From Gordonia hongkongensis (GTDB taxonomy: Bacteria; Actinomycetota; Actinomycetes; Mycobacteriales; Mycobacteriaceae), in the NCBI RefSeq assembly GCF_023078355.1, contig NZ_CP095552.1, positions 2,604,001 to 2,668,000 of the forward strand: DNA of 64,000 nt, read 5' to 3'. This document shows positions 36,397 to 46,168 of this stretch, one piece after another. Below the pieces are notes generated by a model. The model was not told the origin of the DNA, did no database searches, and was given only the letters and a program-made list of their open reading frames with translations. Every line of letters begins with the position of its first letter. The first letter of the stretch is position 1. The position numbers and the translations under genes are program-made.

Positions 36397-37320
36397 TCAG
36401 ACGTCCAGCACTTCGGTCAACTGCGGGACGATCTGCTTCTTGCGCGACACGATGCCCTTGCCGAATGCCTGACCGTCGGCGACGGTGACCCCGAGCGCCT
36501 GTTCGACCGCCGAGGCGGGTTCGCCGACCACCAACAGATCCGAGTCGGCCTTGATCACATCGGTGATGAGCAGGAGGTAGAGGTCGTAGCCGGCTGCCTC
36601 CTTCTCGGCGGTCATCGCCGTCAGGAACTCGTCGCGACGGTCGAGTATCTCGGCGGAGTCGACCGTGGTGATCTGCGAGACCCGCACCGTCTTCGGCCCC
36701 ATTTCGAAGCTCTTGGAGTCCCGTCCGATGATCGCCGACACCGGCTCGTCGCCGAGCGCGGTCCCGGCCCGTAGAAGCGCGTCGCCGTACTCGTCGACGT
36801 CGACGCCCGCGATGTCGGCAAGCTCGGCGGCAGCGGCGCGATCGGCGTCGGTGCAGGTGGGGGAGTTGAACAAGAGGGTGTCGGAGATGATCGCCGACAG
36901 CATGATGCCCGCCTGCGGACGCGGGATCTCGATCCCGTTCTCCGCGTACATCCGGGTGAGAATCGTGCAGGTGCATCCGACCGGTTCGACGCGCATGTAC
37001 AGCGGCGCCGCCGTCTCGAAATTGGCGATCCGATGGTGGTCGATGACTTTCAGGACGGTCACGTCGGTGATGTCGGCGACGCTCTGCTGGCGCTCGTTGT
37101 GGTCGACGAGCATCACCTCCGCCGGCGCGGCCGTCTCGATGACGCGCGGCGCGTCGAGTCCGAAATGCTCCAGTGCGAAGGCGGTTTCGAGACTCGGCCG
37201 GCCCAGGGCGACGGCCTCGACATCGCTGCCCAGCGCGGCTTCGAGGTGGGCGAGGCCGATCGCCGCCCCGATGGCATCGGTGTCGGGGTTGCGGTGTCCG
37301 AACACCAGGATCTTCGACAT
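36397..37320 (-). CDS. ppaC: Manganese-dependent inorganic pyrophosphatase (family II)
   Basis: 307 residues. A DHH-superfamily enzyme that hydrolyses pyrophosphate to two phosphates. Motifs are GHRNPDTDAIGAA (residues 8-20), VDHNERQQ, KVIDHHRIANFET and the C-terminal SRKKQIVPQLTEVL of the DHHA2 domain. A weak GAGGT ribosome-binding site precedes ATG 37320. Most Mycobacteriales rely on the unrelated family I enzyme, so this may be an additional or acquired enzyme; I cannot see whether a family I gene is elsewhere. Confidence 0.93.
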   Translation of the reverse strand: MSKILVFGHRNPDTDAIGAAIGLAHLEAALGSDVEAVALGRPSLETAFALEHFGLDAPRVIETAAPAEVMLVDHNERQQSVADITDVTVLKVIDHHRIANFETAAPLYMRVEPVGCTCTILTRMYAENGIEIPRPQAGIMLSAIISDTLLFNSPTCTDADRAAAAELADIAGVDVDEYGDALLRAGTALGDEPVSAIIGRDSKSFEMGPKTVRVSQITTVDSAEILDRRDEFLTAMTAEKEAAGYDLYLLLITDVIKADSDLLVVGEPASAVEQALGVTVADGQAFGKGIVSRKKQIVPQLTEVLDV

Positions 37321-37445
37321 GGGACCTCGGCTTTCTCCTCGGCGGTGCGCGTGGGCCCAGACTACGACGATCCCGGCGCCTCGCGGTCTCGTTCCCGGTG
37401 AGCATGATCCTCACCGGGTCGGCGCCCGCCCCGGGGCCGGCGTTC

Positions 37446-37451
37446 TACATT
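37446..37451 (+). promoter_or_regulatory. -10 element, leaderless MFS gene
   Basis: TACATT with a 6-base spacer to ATG 37458. Confidence 0.5.
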
Positions 37452-37457
37452 GGCTCC

Positions 37458-38888
37458 ATGTCCACGACCGGGCGTCGACGCGTCATCCTGGTCGTCTGCT
37501 GTCTGAGCATGTTCCTCGTCGGCCTCGACATCTCCGCGGTCAACGTGGCGCTGCCGTCGATCGGCGCCGATCTCGATGCCACGCCGTCTCAGCTCCAATG
37601 GGTGGTCGACTCGTACACGCTGGTCGTCGCGAGCCTGCTCATCCTCGGCGGCACCACCGGCGACCGGCTCGGTCGCAGACGCATCTTCGGGGTCGGCCTC
37701 GCGATTTTCGGAACCGGGTCGGTGCTCTGCGCGGTGTCGCCGACACCGGAGGTGCTCATCGCGGCCCGGGCCGTCCAGGCGGTCGGTGGCTCGATGCTGA
37801 ACCCGGTGGCCCTGTCGATCGTGACCAACGTGTTCACCGAGCCGAAGGCGCGTGCGCGGGCGATCGGGTTGTGGGGAAGTGCATTCGGGGCGAGTCTGGC
37901 CTTCGGCCCGGTCGTCGGTGGTGCGCTGGTCTCCGGCCTGGGCTGGCAGGCGATCTTCGTGCTCAATGTCCCGGTGTGCGTGCTCGCCCTCGTTCTCAGC
38001 CGGCGGTACGTCCCCGAGTCGAGGGCGCCACAGCCTCGACGGGCCGATGTGGTGGGTCAGCTGCTGATCCTCGTGCTGTTGGGAACCGTGACGTTCGGGA
38101 TCATCGAAGGGCATGTGCTGGGCTGGAGGTCCGGCGTCATCGTTGGCTGTTTCGCGGTCGCTGCGTGCTCGTCTGCGATCCTGATCTGCTACGAGTTGCG
38201 CCGCGACGAGCCGCTCCTGGACCCGCGGTTCTTCGGCAGTGTGCCGTTCACCGTCGCGGTCGTGTGCGCGGTCATCGCTTTCGCCGCGACCGGCGGGTTC
38301 CTCTTCCTCAACACCCTCTACCTGCAAGAAGTCCGCGGGCTGAGTCCGTTCGGCGCGGGTCTGATGCTGATCCCGATGGCTCTGGCCGCCGCGTGCTGCG
38401 CTTCGGTCTCGGGACGCCTCGTCGCCGCGCGGGGGTCTCGGCCGCCACTGTTCGCGGGCGGGATCGGAATGGCGGCGGGCGGGGTGCTGCTCCTCGGCGT
38501 CGGACCCGATACCCCGTTCACCTACCTCGGCGCGGCCTACCTCGTGTTCGGCATCAGCTTCGGACTGGTCAACGCGCCCATCACGAATGCCGCGGTCTCG
38601 GGCATGCCGCGGACCCAGGCGGGGCTCGCCTCCGCGATGGCCTCCACCGGGCGGCAGGTCGGGACGGCGCTGGGCGTGGCGGTGTCCGGTGCTATCGCGT
38701 TCTCCGGACGGGCGGAAACTGTGGCCGACGGCCTGAGCGCCACCGCACGACCGTTCTGGATGGTGGTGACGCTGTGCGGTGTGGCGATCGCCGTGCTGGC
38801 CTATCTCGCCACCGGCGCCTGGGCGGAACGAACCGCCGTGCGCACACGCGACCGCGTCGAGTCCCGATCGGGCTCCTGGACGGCGTGA
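37458..38888 (+). CDS. MFS drug transporter, DHA2-like (14 TM)
   Basis: 476 residues with about 14 hydrophobic segments. LDISAVNVALPSIGADL (TM1, motif D1-like), GGTTGDRLGRRRIFGVGL (motif A) and the motif C-like GSAFGASLAFGPVVGGALVSG identify a proton-driven exporter of the EmrB/QacA group. Substrate unknown. ATG 37458 is set by the leaderless -10. The last 88 bases overlap the convergent hydrolase gene in antisense. Confidence 0.9.
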   Translation: MSTTGRRRVILVVCCLSMFLVGLDISAVNVALPSIGADLDATPSQLQWVVDSYTLVVASLLILGGTTGDRLGRRRIFGVGLAIFGTGSVLCAVSPTPEVLIAARAVQAVGGSMLNPVALSIVTNVFTEPKARARAIGLWGSAFGASLAFGPVVGGALVSGLGWQAIFVLNVPVCVLALVLSRRYVPESRAPQPRRADVVGQLLILVLLGTVTFGIIEGHVLGWRSGVIVGCFAVAACSSAILICYELRRDEPLLDPRFFGSVPFTVAVVCAVIAFAATGGFLFLNTLYLQEVRGLSPFGAGLMLIPMALAAACCASVSGRLVAARGSRPPLFAGGIGMAAGGVLLLGVGPDTPFTYLGAAYLVFGISFGLVNAPITNAAVSGMPRTQAGLASAMASTGRQVGTALGVAVSGAIAFSGRAETVADGLSATARPFWMVVTLCGVAIAVLAYLATGAWAERTAVRTRDRVESRSGSWTA

Positions 38889-39655
38889 GATTCCCACCAT
38901 CGCGCGATCAGCTCGACGATCCCGTCAGGCGTCCGCGTCCATCCGAGGTGCGTCGCGACGCCCCCGGCCGGACCGTCGGAGGCCCGGTAACACAGTGTCG
39001 ACATCGCGTCCTTGTCGAACGCCGCGTCGTAGGCGTCCGCGGCGCGGCCGGACACGACCTCGTCGTCGTGCAGCCGGATCGACAACGCCGGCAACCGCAT
39101 TCGGGAGTCGAGTGCGAACGGCGCCCACCCAGTCAGCACCATGCGCGCCCATTCCCGCATCAGCGTGCGCGGCGTCGGACCGCCGAAACCGCGTCGTGGC
39201 CACCGGCCGGCGATCCCCGCGACCGTGGCGACCGACGCGGCCAGTGTGGCGAGCGGGACGCCGCGCAGGCCGTAGTGGCGAAAGTGGGGGACCGACGCGC
39301 CAATCGCCACGATCCCGTCGGGGGCGTGGTCCTCCCGCAGGGCCACCATCGCGGCCAACTGCGCTCCCAGGCTGTGACCGAGTACCAGGACCCTCGTCTC
39401 GGTGTCGTCCGCCCGGGCCGTGGCCACGGCGTCGGCCAGACCGTCCGCCTCGTCGGCATAGGACCAGTCGGAACGTCGAGACGGTGGCTCGCTTCCCTCC
39501 TCGATCCCTCGCCGAGGGACGATCACGACGTCGAATCCGGCTCTGCTCAGGGCCTCCGTCAAGCGCCGGTACACACGCGCCGGCACTCCCATCGCCGGCG
39601 AGATCAACACCGTCGTGTGCCGTGTGCGAACGGGGTCGTTCTCTATGCGGGTCAT
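38801..39655 (-). CDS. Alpha/beta hydrolase family protein
   Basis: 284 residues. The nucleophile elbow is GHSLGAQLAAM (about residues 95-105). An oxyanion-type VLISPAMGVPARVYRRLTEAL near the N-terminus and DDEVVSGRAADAYD plus THLGWTRTPDG (likely Asp and His of the triad) follow. Substrate unknown. ATG 39655 is taken as the start. The tail of about 30 Arg/Ser-rich residues is encoded antisense to the MFS gene and may be poorly conserved. Upstream lies an MmyB-type operator shared with cinA. Confidence 0.82.
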   Translation of the reverse strand: MTRIENDPVRTRHTTVLISPAMGVPARVYRRLTEALSRAGFDVVIVPRRGIEEGSEPPSRRSDWSYADEADGLADAVATARADDTETRVLVLGHSLGAQLAAMVALREDHAPDGIVAIGASVPHFRHYGLRGVPLATLAASVATVAGIAGRWPRRGFGGPTPRTLMREWARMVLTGWAPFALDSRMRLPALSIRLHDDEVVSGRAADAYDAAFDKDAMSTLCYRASDGPAGGVATHLGWTRTPDGIVELIARWWESHAVQEPDRDSTRSRVRTAVRSAQAPVAR

Positions 39656-39689
39656 GTCCCCAACGTCTCGCACCCACGCCGCCGGCACC

Positions 39690-39706
39690 ACTACCTACCA
39701 GGTAGT
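39690..39706. promoter_or_regulatory. Operator 1 of the MmyB-type regulator
   Basis: ACTACCTACCAGGTAGT is a perfect 7-bp inverted repeat with a 3-base spacer between the divergent hydrolase and cinA genes. The same CTACC-N4-AGGTAGTCG string recurs at 40259-40276. Confidence 0.6.
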
Positions 39707-39773
39707 CGTTTCAGGGCGCGGCCCTGTGGATACCAACCAGCGATGGTCGACGCGGACACGAAGGGAGCGACAC

Positions 39774-40244
39774 ATGTCGGATGTGAGTGACTTCTCGGAG
39801 ACCTGCAAGCGCGTGGCGGACGCTGCGATGGAAGCGGGCGTCCGGATCGCGGTCGCCGAATCGCTGACCGGCGGGAACCTGGCAACCGAACTGAGCAAGG
39901 CGCCGAACGCGGGTACGTGGTTCCGCGGCGGGGTCGTGGCCTACCACAAGGACGTCAAGTACGACCTGCTCGACGTGCCCGAGGGGCCGGTCGTGAGCGA
40001 GACCGCGGCGCGCGCGATGGTGGCGTCGACCGCCCGGTTGTTCGACGCCGACCTCGTCGTCGCGGTGACCGGTGAGGCCGGTCCCGAACCCGACGAGGCG
40101 GCACCGGGAACGGTGTGGTTCGGACTGGATCACCGGGGCCGCGTCAGCGCCTCCCGGGAAGTGTTCGACGGCGAACCCGAAGAGGTCCTCGCCCAGACGA
40201 TCGGACACTCGTTGGAGTTGATCGAGTCCTGCCTACGGTCCTGA
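39774..40244 (+). CDS. cinA: CinA C-terminal domain protein (nicotinamide-nucleotide amidase type)
   Basis: 156 residues. The domain is complete: VRIAVAESLTGGNLATELSKAPNAGTWFRGGVVAYHKDVKYDLL, VSETAARAMVASTARLFDADLVVAVTGEAGPE and PGTVWFGLDHRG. These are the CinA/PncC hallmarks (ESLTGG with the nucleophilic Ser, and TG-AGP). The usual N-terminal MoCF domain is absent, so it is the stand-alone form that deamidates nicotinamide mononucleotide. GGGAGCGAC precedes ATG 39774. Confidence 0.9.
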   Translation: MSDVSDFSETCKRVADAAMEAGVRIAVAESLTGGNLATELSKAPNAGTWFRGGVVAYHKDVKYDLLDVPEGPVVSETAARAMVASTARLFDADLVVAVTGEAGPEPDEAAPGTVWFGLDHRGRVSASREVFDGEPEEVLAQTIGHSLELIESCLRS

Positions 40245-40258
40245 TCGCCGGGCGACCG

Positions 40259-40276
40259 CTACCCGTGAGGTAGTCG
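40259..40276. promoter_or_regulatory. Operator 2 upstream of the MmyB-type regulator gene
   Basis: CTACC-CGTGA-GGTAG followed by TCG. It shares CTACC-N4-AGGTAGTCG with operator 1 and lies where the -35 region of the regulator promoter should be. Confidence 0.6.
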
Positions 40277-40296
40277 CCACGCTCCCGCCCGGGACC

Positions 40297-40302
40297 TACC
40301 AT
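40297..40302 (+). promoter_or_regulatory. -10 element, leaderless MmyB-type regulator gene
   Basis: TACCAT with a 7-base spacer to ATG 40310. An in-frame ATG at 40301 overlaps this element and is therefore not chosen. Confidence 0.5.
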
Positions 40303-40309
40303 GACCCCC

Positions 40310-41110
40310 ATGACCGTCGAGGTGGGAAGCATGCTGCGGCAGTGGCGCTCTCGCCGCTCGTTGAGCCAGCTGGATCTCGCGTACGAGGTCGGTGTCTCGC
40401 CGCGTCACCTCAGTTTCGTCGAGACCGGCCGGTCACGCCCGAGTCCGGCGCTGCTCGAGGCGCTCTCCGAGCGGCTCGATGTTCCACTGCGAGAACGAAA
40501 TTCGCTGCTCCTCGCTGCCGGGCACGCACCCCGCTACAGCGAGGAACCGCTCGACTCGGACACGATGGCCCACGTCCGGTCGTCGGTCCAGCGATTGCTC
40601 GACGCCCACAACCCGAACATGGGCATGGCGCTCGACCGGACCTGGAACGTCGTGCTGGCCAACGACACCGCGCTCACCCTTCTCGAGTTGTTGCCGCCCG
40701 AACTGCAGACCGGACCGGTCAACCTGTTCCGGGTGTCGCTGCATCCGGACGGATTCGCGCGGGCCACGCACAACTTCGACGAGTGGGCGACCTACCTGCT
40801 CGAGTTGCTCCGGCGGATGGCGCGGATCACCGGCGATCCGCGCCTCGCCGACCTCGAACGGGAGGTCTCGGGATATCCGACCGTCGCCGCACTCGACGGA
40901 CGTCTCGCCCGCGACCGTGCCGGAGTCGGGGGACAACCGCAGTTGCTGGTGCCGTTCCGGCTCGCCCTCGGCGACCAGGTGCTGTCCTTCTTCAGCACCC
41001 TCACGACGTTCGGCTCCCCACGCGATGTCACCCTCGAGGAGCTGACCATCGAGCTGTTCTACCCCGCCGACGAGCCCACCGAGCGGTGGGTTGCGATGAT
41101 GCAGGGGTGA
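40310..41110 (+). CDS. XRE/MmyB-type transcriptional regulator
   Basis: 266 residues. The helix-turn-helix (about 8-62; LRQWRSRRSLSQLDLAYEVGVSPRHLSFVETGRSRPS) is followed by the MmyB ligand-binding domain (about 90-260; LDAHNPNMGMALDRTWNVVLANDTALTLL, VNLFRVSLHPDG, LVPFRLALGDQVLSFFSTLTTFGSPRDVTLEELTIELFYPAD). MmyB-type proteins often repress neighbours and sense acyl or fatty ligands. Two matching operators place it as its own regulator and as a candidate controller of the hydrolase and cinA. Confidence 0.88.
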   Translation: MTVEVGSMLRQWRSRRSLSQLDLAYEVGVSPRHLSFVETGRSRPSPALLEALSERLDVPLRERNSLLLAAGHAPRYSEEPLDSDTMAHVRSSVQRLLDAHNPNMGMALDRTWNVVLANDTALTLLELLPPELQTGPVNLFRVSLHPDGFARATHNFDEWATYLLELLRRMARITGDPRLADLEREVSGYPTVAALDGRLARDRAGVGGQPQLLVPFRLALGDQVLSFFSTLTTFGSPRDVTLEELTIELFYPADEPTERWVAMMQG

Positions 41111-41862
41111 CCGATACCGCCCCCACCGTCTCCACCGCCGGCCCCACCTCACCCTCGGGTGCGCGACTCCCCGCTGCCGTGCTGTGGGACATGGACGGCA
41201 CGCTGCTCGACTCCGAACCGATCTGGGACGTCGCGATGGCGGAACTGGCCGCACGGCACGGCATCGTCATGTCACCGGAACTCCGCGAATCCACTCTCGG
41301 GAACTCGCTGCCGGACGCATTGGCGAAGGTGCACGACGCCGCCGGTCTGTCCGCCGCGGAGCGCGATCCCGATGCCGACGGACGCTGGACTCTCGATCGG
41401 GTCGCCGAACTGTTCGCCGACGACCTGCCGTGGTGTCCCGGCGCAGCCGAAGCACTCGACCTGGTGGCCGGGGCAGGGATCCCCATGGTGCTGGTGACGA
41501 ACACGGTGCGGGAGTTGACCGAGGTGGCCCTGGAGACCATCGGGCGTGCACGATTCACCACGACGGTCTGCGGCGACGAGGTGGCGGTGGGCAAACCCGC
41601 GCCCGACCCCTACCTGCGCGCGGCGGAACTGCTCGGTGTCCCGTCGGCCGACTGTCTGGCCGTCGAGGACTCGCCGACCGGCGCCCAGGCGGCATCGGCG
41701 GCCGGATGTCCGACGCTCGTCGTCGAGTCCGCGGCACCGGTCGAGCCGGGCCGGTTGCGCGTCTTCCGGACCAGTCTTGTCGGGCTGGACCTCGACGATG
41801 TCGCCGGTGCATGGACCGGCGGTCTCGCGCGCATCTCCACATGCAAAAATGAGGAATCGTGA
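41107..41862 (+). CDS. HAD-family phosphatase (beta-phosphoglucomutase-like)
   Basis: 251 residues from GTG 41107, overlapping the regulator stop (GTGA). HAD motif 1 is [13 protein letters not shown] (about residues 24-36), motif 2 MVLVTNT, and motif 3-4 [13 protein letters not shown] and [14 protein letters not shown]. The cap domain sits between motifs 1 and 2. It should dephosphorylate a small phosphorylated metabolite or sugar. Its stop overlaps the hisE start, so it is part of the his unit; a histidinol-phosphate phosphatase role is possible but not shown. Confidence 0.88.
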   Translation: MTDTAPTVSTAGPTSPSGARLPAAVLWDMDGTLLDSEPIWDVAMAELAARHGIVMSPELRESTLGNSLPDALAKVHDAAGLSAAERDPDADGRWTLDRVAELFADDLPWCPGAAEALDLVAGAGIPMVLVTNTVRELTEVALETIGRARFTTTVCGDEVAVGKPAPDPYLRAAELLGVPSADCLAVEDSPTGAQAASAAGCPTLVVESAAPVEPGRLRVFRTSLVGLDLDDVAGAWTGGLARISTCKNEES

Positions 41863-42122
41863 AGACTTTCGAGGAGCTGTTCGCCGAACTCAGCGACAAG
41901 GCGCAGAGCCGTCCCGAGGGTTCGGGTACCGTTGCCGCCCTCGACTCCGGTGTCCACACCCTGGGCAAGAAGATCATCGAAGAGGCGGGTGAGGTCTGGC
42001 TCGCCGCCGAACACGAATCCGACGAGTCGCTCGGCGAGGAGATCTCGCAGCTCGTCTACTGGCTGCAGGTGATGATGATCAAGCGGGGACTGACGCTGCA
42101 GGACGTGTACCGACATCTGTGA
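41859..42122 (+). CDS. hisE: Phosphoribosyl-ATP pyrophosphatase
   Basis: 87 residues. It removes pyrophosphate from PR-ATP, step two of histidine synthesis. The MazG-like fold is shown by [38 protein letters not shown] (metal-binding Glu residues) and [28 protein letters not shown] 41859 overlaps the upstream phosphatase stop. Confidence 0.95.
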   Translation: MKTFEELFAELSDKAQSRPEGSGTVAALDSGVHTLGKKIIEEAGEVWLAAEHESDESLGEEISQLVYWLQVMMIKRGLTLQDVYRHL

Positions 42123-42211
42123 CCGGTTGACCCGGTCCGGACACAGTCCACACGACACAGTTCTGCTCCATCCCCGCGCCCGCAGGCGCACTCCACGAAA
42201 AGGACAACGAG

Positions 42212-43057
42212 ATGCTGAGAGTGGCCGTACCCAACAAGGGTGCGCTCTCCGAATCCGCGTCGGCCATCCTCTCCGAGGCCGGCTATCGCCGCCGGACCGA
42301 CGCCAAGGACCTCACGGTCCTCGACAACAACAACGACGTCGAGTTCTTCTTCCTGCGTCCCAAGGACATCGCGATCTACGTCGCCTCCGGCCGGCTCGAC
42401 CTGGGCATCACCGGACGTGACCTCGCCCGCGACTCCGGCGCCGAGGTGGGCGAACAGCTGGCCATGGGCTTCGGCTCGTCGACCTTCCGTTACGCGGCTC
42501 CGGCCGACCAGCAGTGGGCAGTGGCCGGTCTCGCGGGCAAACGCATCGCCACGTCGTACCCGAACCTCGTGCGCGAGGACCTGGCCGGTCATGGCATCAC
42601 CGCCGACATCATCCGGCTCGACGGTGCGGTCGAGATCTCGATCCAGCTCGGTGTCGCCGACGCGATCGCCGACGTCGTCGGTTCCGGTCGCACGCTGCGT
42701 CAGCACGGCCTGGTGGCATTCGGTGAATCGCTGTGCGATTCCGAGGCGGTCCTGATCTCCCGACGCGACGCCGACCTCACCAAGGCCGAACGGCAGTTCG
42801 TCGCCCGAGTGCAGGGCGTGGTGTTCGGACAGCAGTACGTGATGATCGACTACGACTGCCCCCGTTCGCTTCTCGATCAGGCGTCGGCGCTCACGCCGGG
42901 CCTCGAGTCGCCGACCGTGGCGCCCATGGCCGACCCGGACTGGGTCGCGGTCCGCGCAATGGTGCCCCGCAAGGACCACCAGAACCTCATGGACGAGCTG
43001 TCCGAGCTCGGCGCCAAGGCCATCCTCGCGACGGACATCCGGTCCTGCCGGTTCTAG
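42212..43057 (+). CDS. hisG: ATP phosphoribosyltransferase
   Basis: 281 residues, the long HisG form with a regulatory C-terminus. It starts histidine synthesis by joining ATP to PRPP and is inhibited by histidine. Segments [52 protein letters not shown] and the C-terminal [26 protein letters not shown] are family-typical. AAAAGGACAACGAG gives a ribosome-binding site. It is in an operon with hisE, and a strong terminator follows. Confidence 0.96.
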   Translation: MLRVAVPNKGALSESASAILSEAGYRRRTDAKDLTVLDNNNDVEFFFLRPKDIAIYVASGRLDLGITGRDLARDSGAEVGEQLAMGFGSSTFRYAAPADQQWAVAGLAGKRIATSYPNLVREDLAGHGITADIIRLDGAVEISIQLGVADAIADVVGSGRTLRQHGLVAFGESLCDSEAVLISRRDADLTKAERQFVARVQGVVFGQQYVMIDYDCPRSLLDQASALTPGLESPTVAPMADPDWVAVRAMVPRKDHQNLMDELSELGAKAILATDIRSCRF

Positions 43058-43078
43058 CGGAGGCAGATCCACCCATTT

Positions 43079-43117
43079 TCGGCAAACCCACCAGCTGCGA
43101 GCTGGTGGGTTTGCCGA
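43079..43117. terminator. Strong bidirectional terminator after hisG
   Basis: GGCAAACCCACCAGCT (43081-43096) and its exact complement (43100-43115) enclose a GCG loop; two further outer pairs extend the stem. It lies between the convergent hisG and thioesterase genes. Confidence 0.9.
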
Positions 43118-43135
43118 TTAGGGGTGGGTTTGTGG

Positions 43136-43981
43136 CTATTGCACCGCGCTGAGCATCACCGTCTGGGCCGACCGGCCGATGTGGCCGGAGGCGTCGTAGA
43201 GGTCGGCGAAGGTGCTGCCGAACCCGTCCGGACCGGCGATCATGTGGGCGTCGATGCCGACCCACGGTCCGCTCGGGACGCGCGTCAGGTGCACGGTGGT
43301 GTCGGTGTTCATCCACGTCCACCGATTCGGGCGGAGTCGGGTGCCCAACCCGTTGGCGACGTCGATGACGGTGAACATCGACTCCAGGTCCTCGGTCTTC
43401 TCGTCGGCGACGAGCGGGATCGCCGGCCGCAGCCACACCGCGGGAGTCGAGCCGTTGCGCCCCTCGGCCCGGACCGACTCGATGGTGCCGATGAACCCGA
43501 GGGTGCCCCAGTCGACCGCCTCGCCGTTGTCGTCGGAGAAGCCGATCACCGCCTTCGACTCGTCCGGTCCGGGCGTCAGGGGATCGGGACCGTTCGCGAT
43601 CTCGGCGGTGTCGGCGACGCGGAGCCGCCACCCCACCGAGCGGGCGGCGGCGCGGAATGTCCCGTCGGCCTGCTGCACCTGCAGTTCGGTCTCGACGAGG
43701 CTGATCTGGCGGCCCGGCCGCACGACCCGGGCGGCGACCCGGTTGACGCCCAGCCCGACCGGGCCGAGGATCTCGGTGGTCACACGCGTGAAGTGCTGAG
43801 CCGGGTCGGGCTGGCACCGCAGCAACGACCGCATCAGCAGGGCCGACGGGGGACCACCGTGCTGCATCGTCGGCGACCACACGCTCAGCGTCGCCTCGGT
43901 CGGGCGGAAGTACTCGAAGTCGCCCTCGTCACGGGCAGCATCCGACGGGGCATCGATGGGTTCGTAGTACGAGTTCTCCAC
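43136..43981 (-). CDS. Acyl-CoA thioesterase family protein (TesB-like double hotdog)
   Basis: 281 residues from GTG 43981. Two hotdog halves are visible: FRPTEATLSVWSPTMQHGGPPSALLMRSLLRC (with an active-site-like HGG) and DTTVHLTRVPSGPWVGIDAHMIAGPDGFGSTFADLYDASGHIGRSAQTVML, which ends like other TesB-type proteins. It likely hydrolyses fatty acyl-CoA or similar thioesters. GTG 43981 is set by a TAGAGT -10 seven bases away; GTG 43990 (nine bases upstream, inside the -10) is the alternative. Confidence 0.85.
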   Translation of the reverse strand: MENSYYEPIDAPSDAARDEGDFEYFRPTEATLSVWSPTMQHGGPPSALLMRSLLRCQPDPAQHFTRVTTEILGPVGLGVNRVAARVVRPGRQISLVETELQVQQADGTFRAAARSVGWRLRVADTAEIANGPDPLTPGPDESKAVIGFSDDNGEAVDWGTLGFIGTIESVRAEGRNGSTPAVWLRPAIPLVADEKTEDLESMFTVIDVANGLGTRLRPNRWTWMNTDTTVHLTRVPSGPWVGIDAHMIAGPDGFGSTFADLYDASGHIGRSAQTVMLSAVQ

Positions 43982-43988
43982 CCGAGTC

Positions 43989-43994
43989 ACTCTA
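43989..43994 (-). promoter_or_regulatory. -10 element, leaderless thioesterase gene
   Basis: TAGAGT on the minus strand, 7-base spacer to GTG 43981. Confidence 0.5.
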
Positions 43995-44048
43995 TGACCG
44001 CCGACATAATGGGTCGGGGCGGGGGCGTCCCGCGGACGTCGGGGCTGC

Positions 44049-44942
44049 TCAGACCGCGAAACCCGCCGGGGGACCGGGGTACGGCGGGATGACGCCCCCG
44101 AACTCCGGACACCGGGCGCGGTGCTCACAGAACTTGCACGACCACGACTTCTTCGGCCGGAAGTCGCCCGAGGCCACGGCGGTGCGGATCGCCTGCCAGA
44201 TCGCGCGCAGGGTGCGCTCGAAGCGGAGCAGCTCATCACGGTCCGGGCGGTAGATCAGCTGTTGCCCGTCGGAGAGGTACATCAGCTGCAACCGGGCGGG
44301 AACGACTCCGCGGGTGCGCAGGATCGCGAGCGCGTAGAACTTCATCTGGAACAACGCCTTGGCTTCGTACGCCTCACCCGGCGACCGCCCGGTCTTGTAG
44401 TCGACGACGCGTATCTCGCCGGTCGGCGCGACGTCGATGCGGTCGATGAACCCCCGCATGAGCATGTCGTCGGCGTCGATCTCGACGTGTTCCTCCACCG
44501 CGTCGGCGTCGAAGGCGGTCGGGTTCTCCATCGTGTAGTAGGTGGCGATGAGCTTGTGCGCATCGGCGAGGAACGCGGCCTGGCCGCCTTCGCCGATGAC
44601 CTTCGCGAGCTCGGGGTCGCCCTCGCACATCGCGGCCCAGGCGCCTTCGACCAGCAACTCGGCCGAGTCCTGCGTGCGGAGCTCGGCCGGGAGGTCGAAC
44701 AGATTCTCCAGCGCGGCATGGACGACGGTGCCCCTGGTCTGCGCGGTGGTGGGGGTCTCCGGGAAGCGGTCGATCGCACGGTAGCGGTAGAGCAGCGGGC
44801 ACTGCTTGAAGTCCGCGGCGCGGGACGGCGACAGCGCCAGCGGGCGCCCGACGATCCCTCGCGCATCCGCGTCGGGGCCGTCCGGGGTCCCTGTCGGGGT
44901 CGTGCTGGGGGAGGCGTCTCCGACTCCGGTCATCGTGCTCAC
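44049..44942 (-). CDS. RecB-family PD-(D/E)XK nuclease with Fe-S cysteines (Rv2119-like)
   Basis: 297 residues. ALSPSRAADFKQCPLLYRYR (first Cys, about residue 50), GTVVHAALENLF and the nuclease core MRGFIDRIDVAPTGEIRVVDYKTGRSPGEA (D...D-x-K, metal site) match the AddB/Cas4/RecB nuclease fold. The C-terminal CKFCEHRARCPEF supplies three more Cys, so a 4Fe-4S cluster as in AddB and Cas4 is likely. No helicase or CRISPR genes are nearby; it is a stand-alone repair nuclease. GTG 44942 is set by a leaderless -10. Confidence 0.9.
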   Translation of the reverse strand: MSTMTGVGDASPSTTPTGTPDGPDADARGIVGRPLALSPSRAADFKQCPLLYRYRAIDRFPETPTTAQTRGTVVHAALENLFDLPAELRTQDSAELLVEGAWAAMCEGDPELAKVIGEGGQAAFLADAHKLIATYYTMENPTAFDADAVEEHVEIDADDMLMRGFIDRIDVAPTGEIRVVDYKTGRSPGEAYEAKALFQMKFYALAILRTRGVVPARLQLMYLSDGQQLIYRPDRDELLRFERTLRAIWQAIRTAVASGDFRPKKSWSCKFCEHRARCPEFGGVIPPYPGPPAGFAV

Positions 44943-44949
44943 CCTTCGC

Positions 44950-44955
44950 AGGGTA
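44950..44955 (-). promoter_or_regulatory. -10 element, leaderless RecB-like gene
   Basis: TACCCT on the minus strand, 7-base spacer to GTG 44942. Confidence 0.5.
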
Positions 44956-45064
44956 GGCGCCGGGCCCGACAGTCCGAGGTCCCGACACTCGGGTCCGCTA
45001 GCCGGCCACCCGGGCGGCGCCCTCCCCGCAGCGACACGAGGCAGGACCGGGCCACCTCGTCGGG

Positions 45065-45967
<903 letters not shown>

Positions 45968-46168
45968 GCGCGGCCGCGGAGCAACGGCCAGTCGCCGGGC
46001 TGTGCGGTGAAACATCGCGAATACGTTGCGAAGACGCACATTTAACACACCGTCAACACCGGCGATTGCGCGGTGGACGGCGATTCGCCGTCTCGGCCGG
46101 TAGCGTAGGGATACGGCGCGAGCATTCCGATCGAGGGATCGGGTGATTGCCGGCGAGAGGAGTCAGCA

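Noticed and set aside
36665..39790. Plus-strand open frame of about 1,000 codons across ppaC, MFS and hydrolase
   Set aside because: It runs through three recognised genes in wrong frames or strand and is low-complexity Arg/Pro/Ser-rich.
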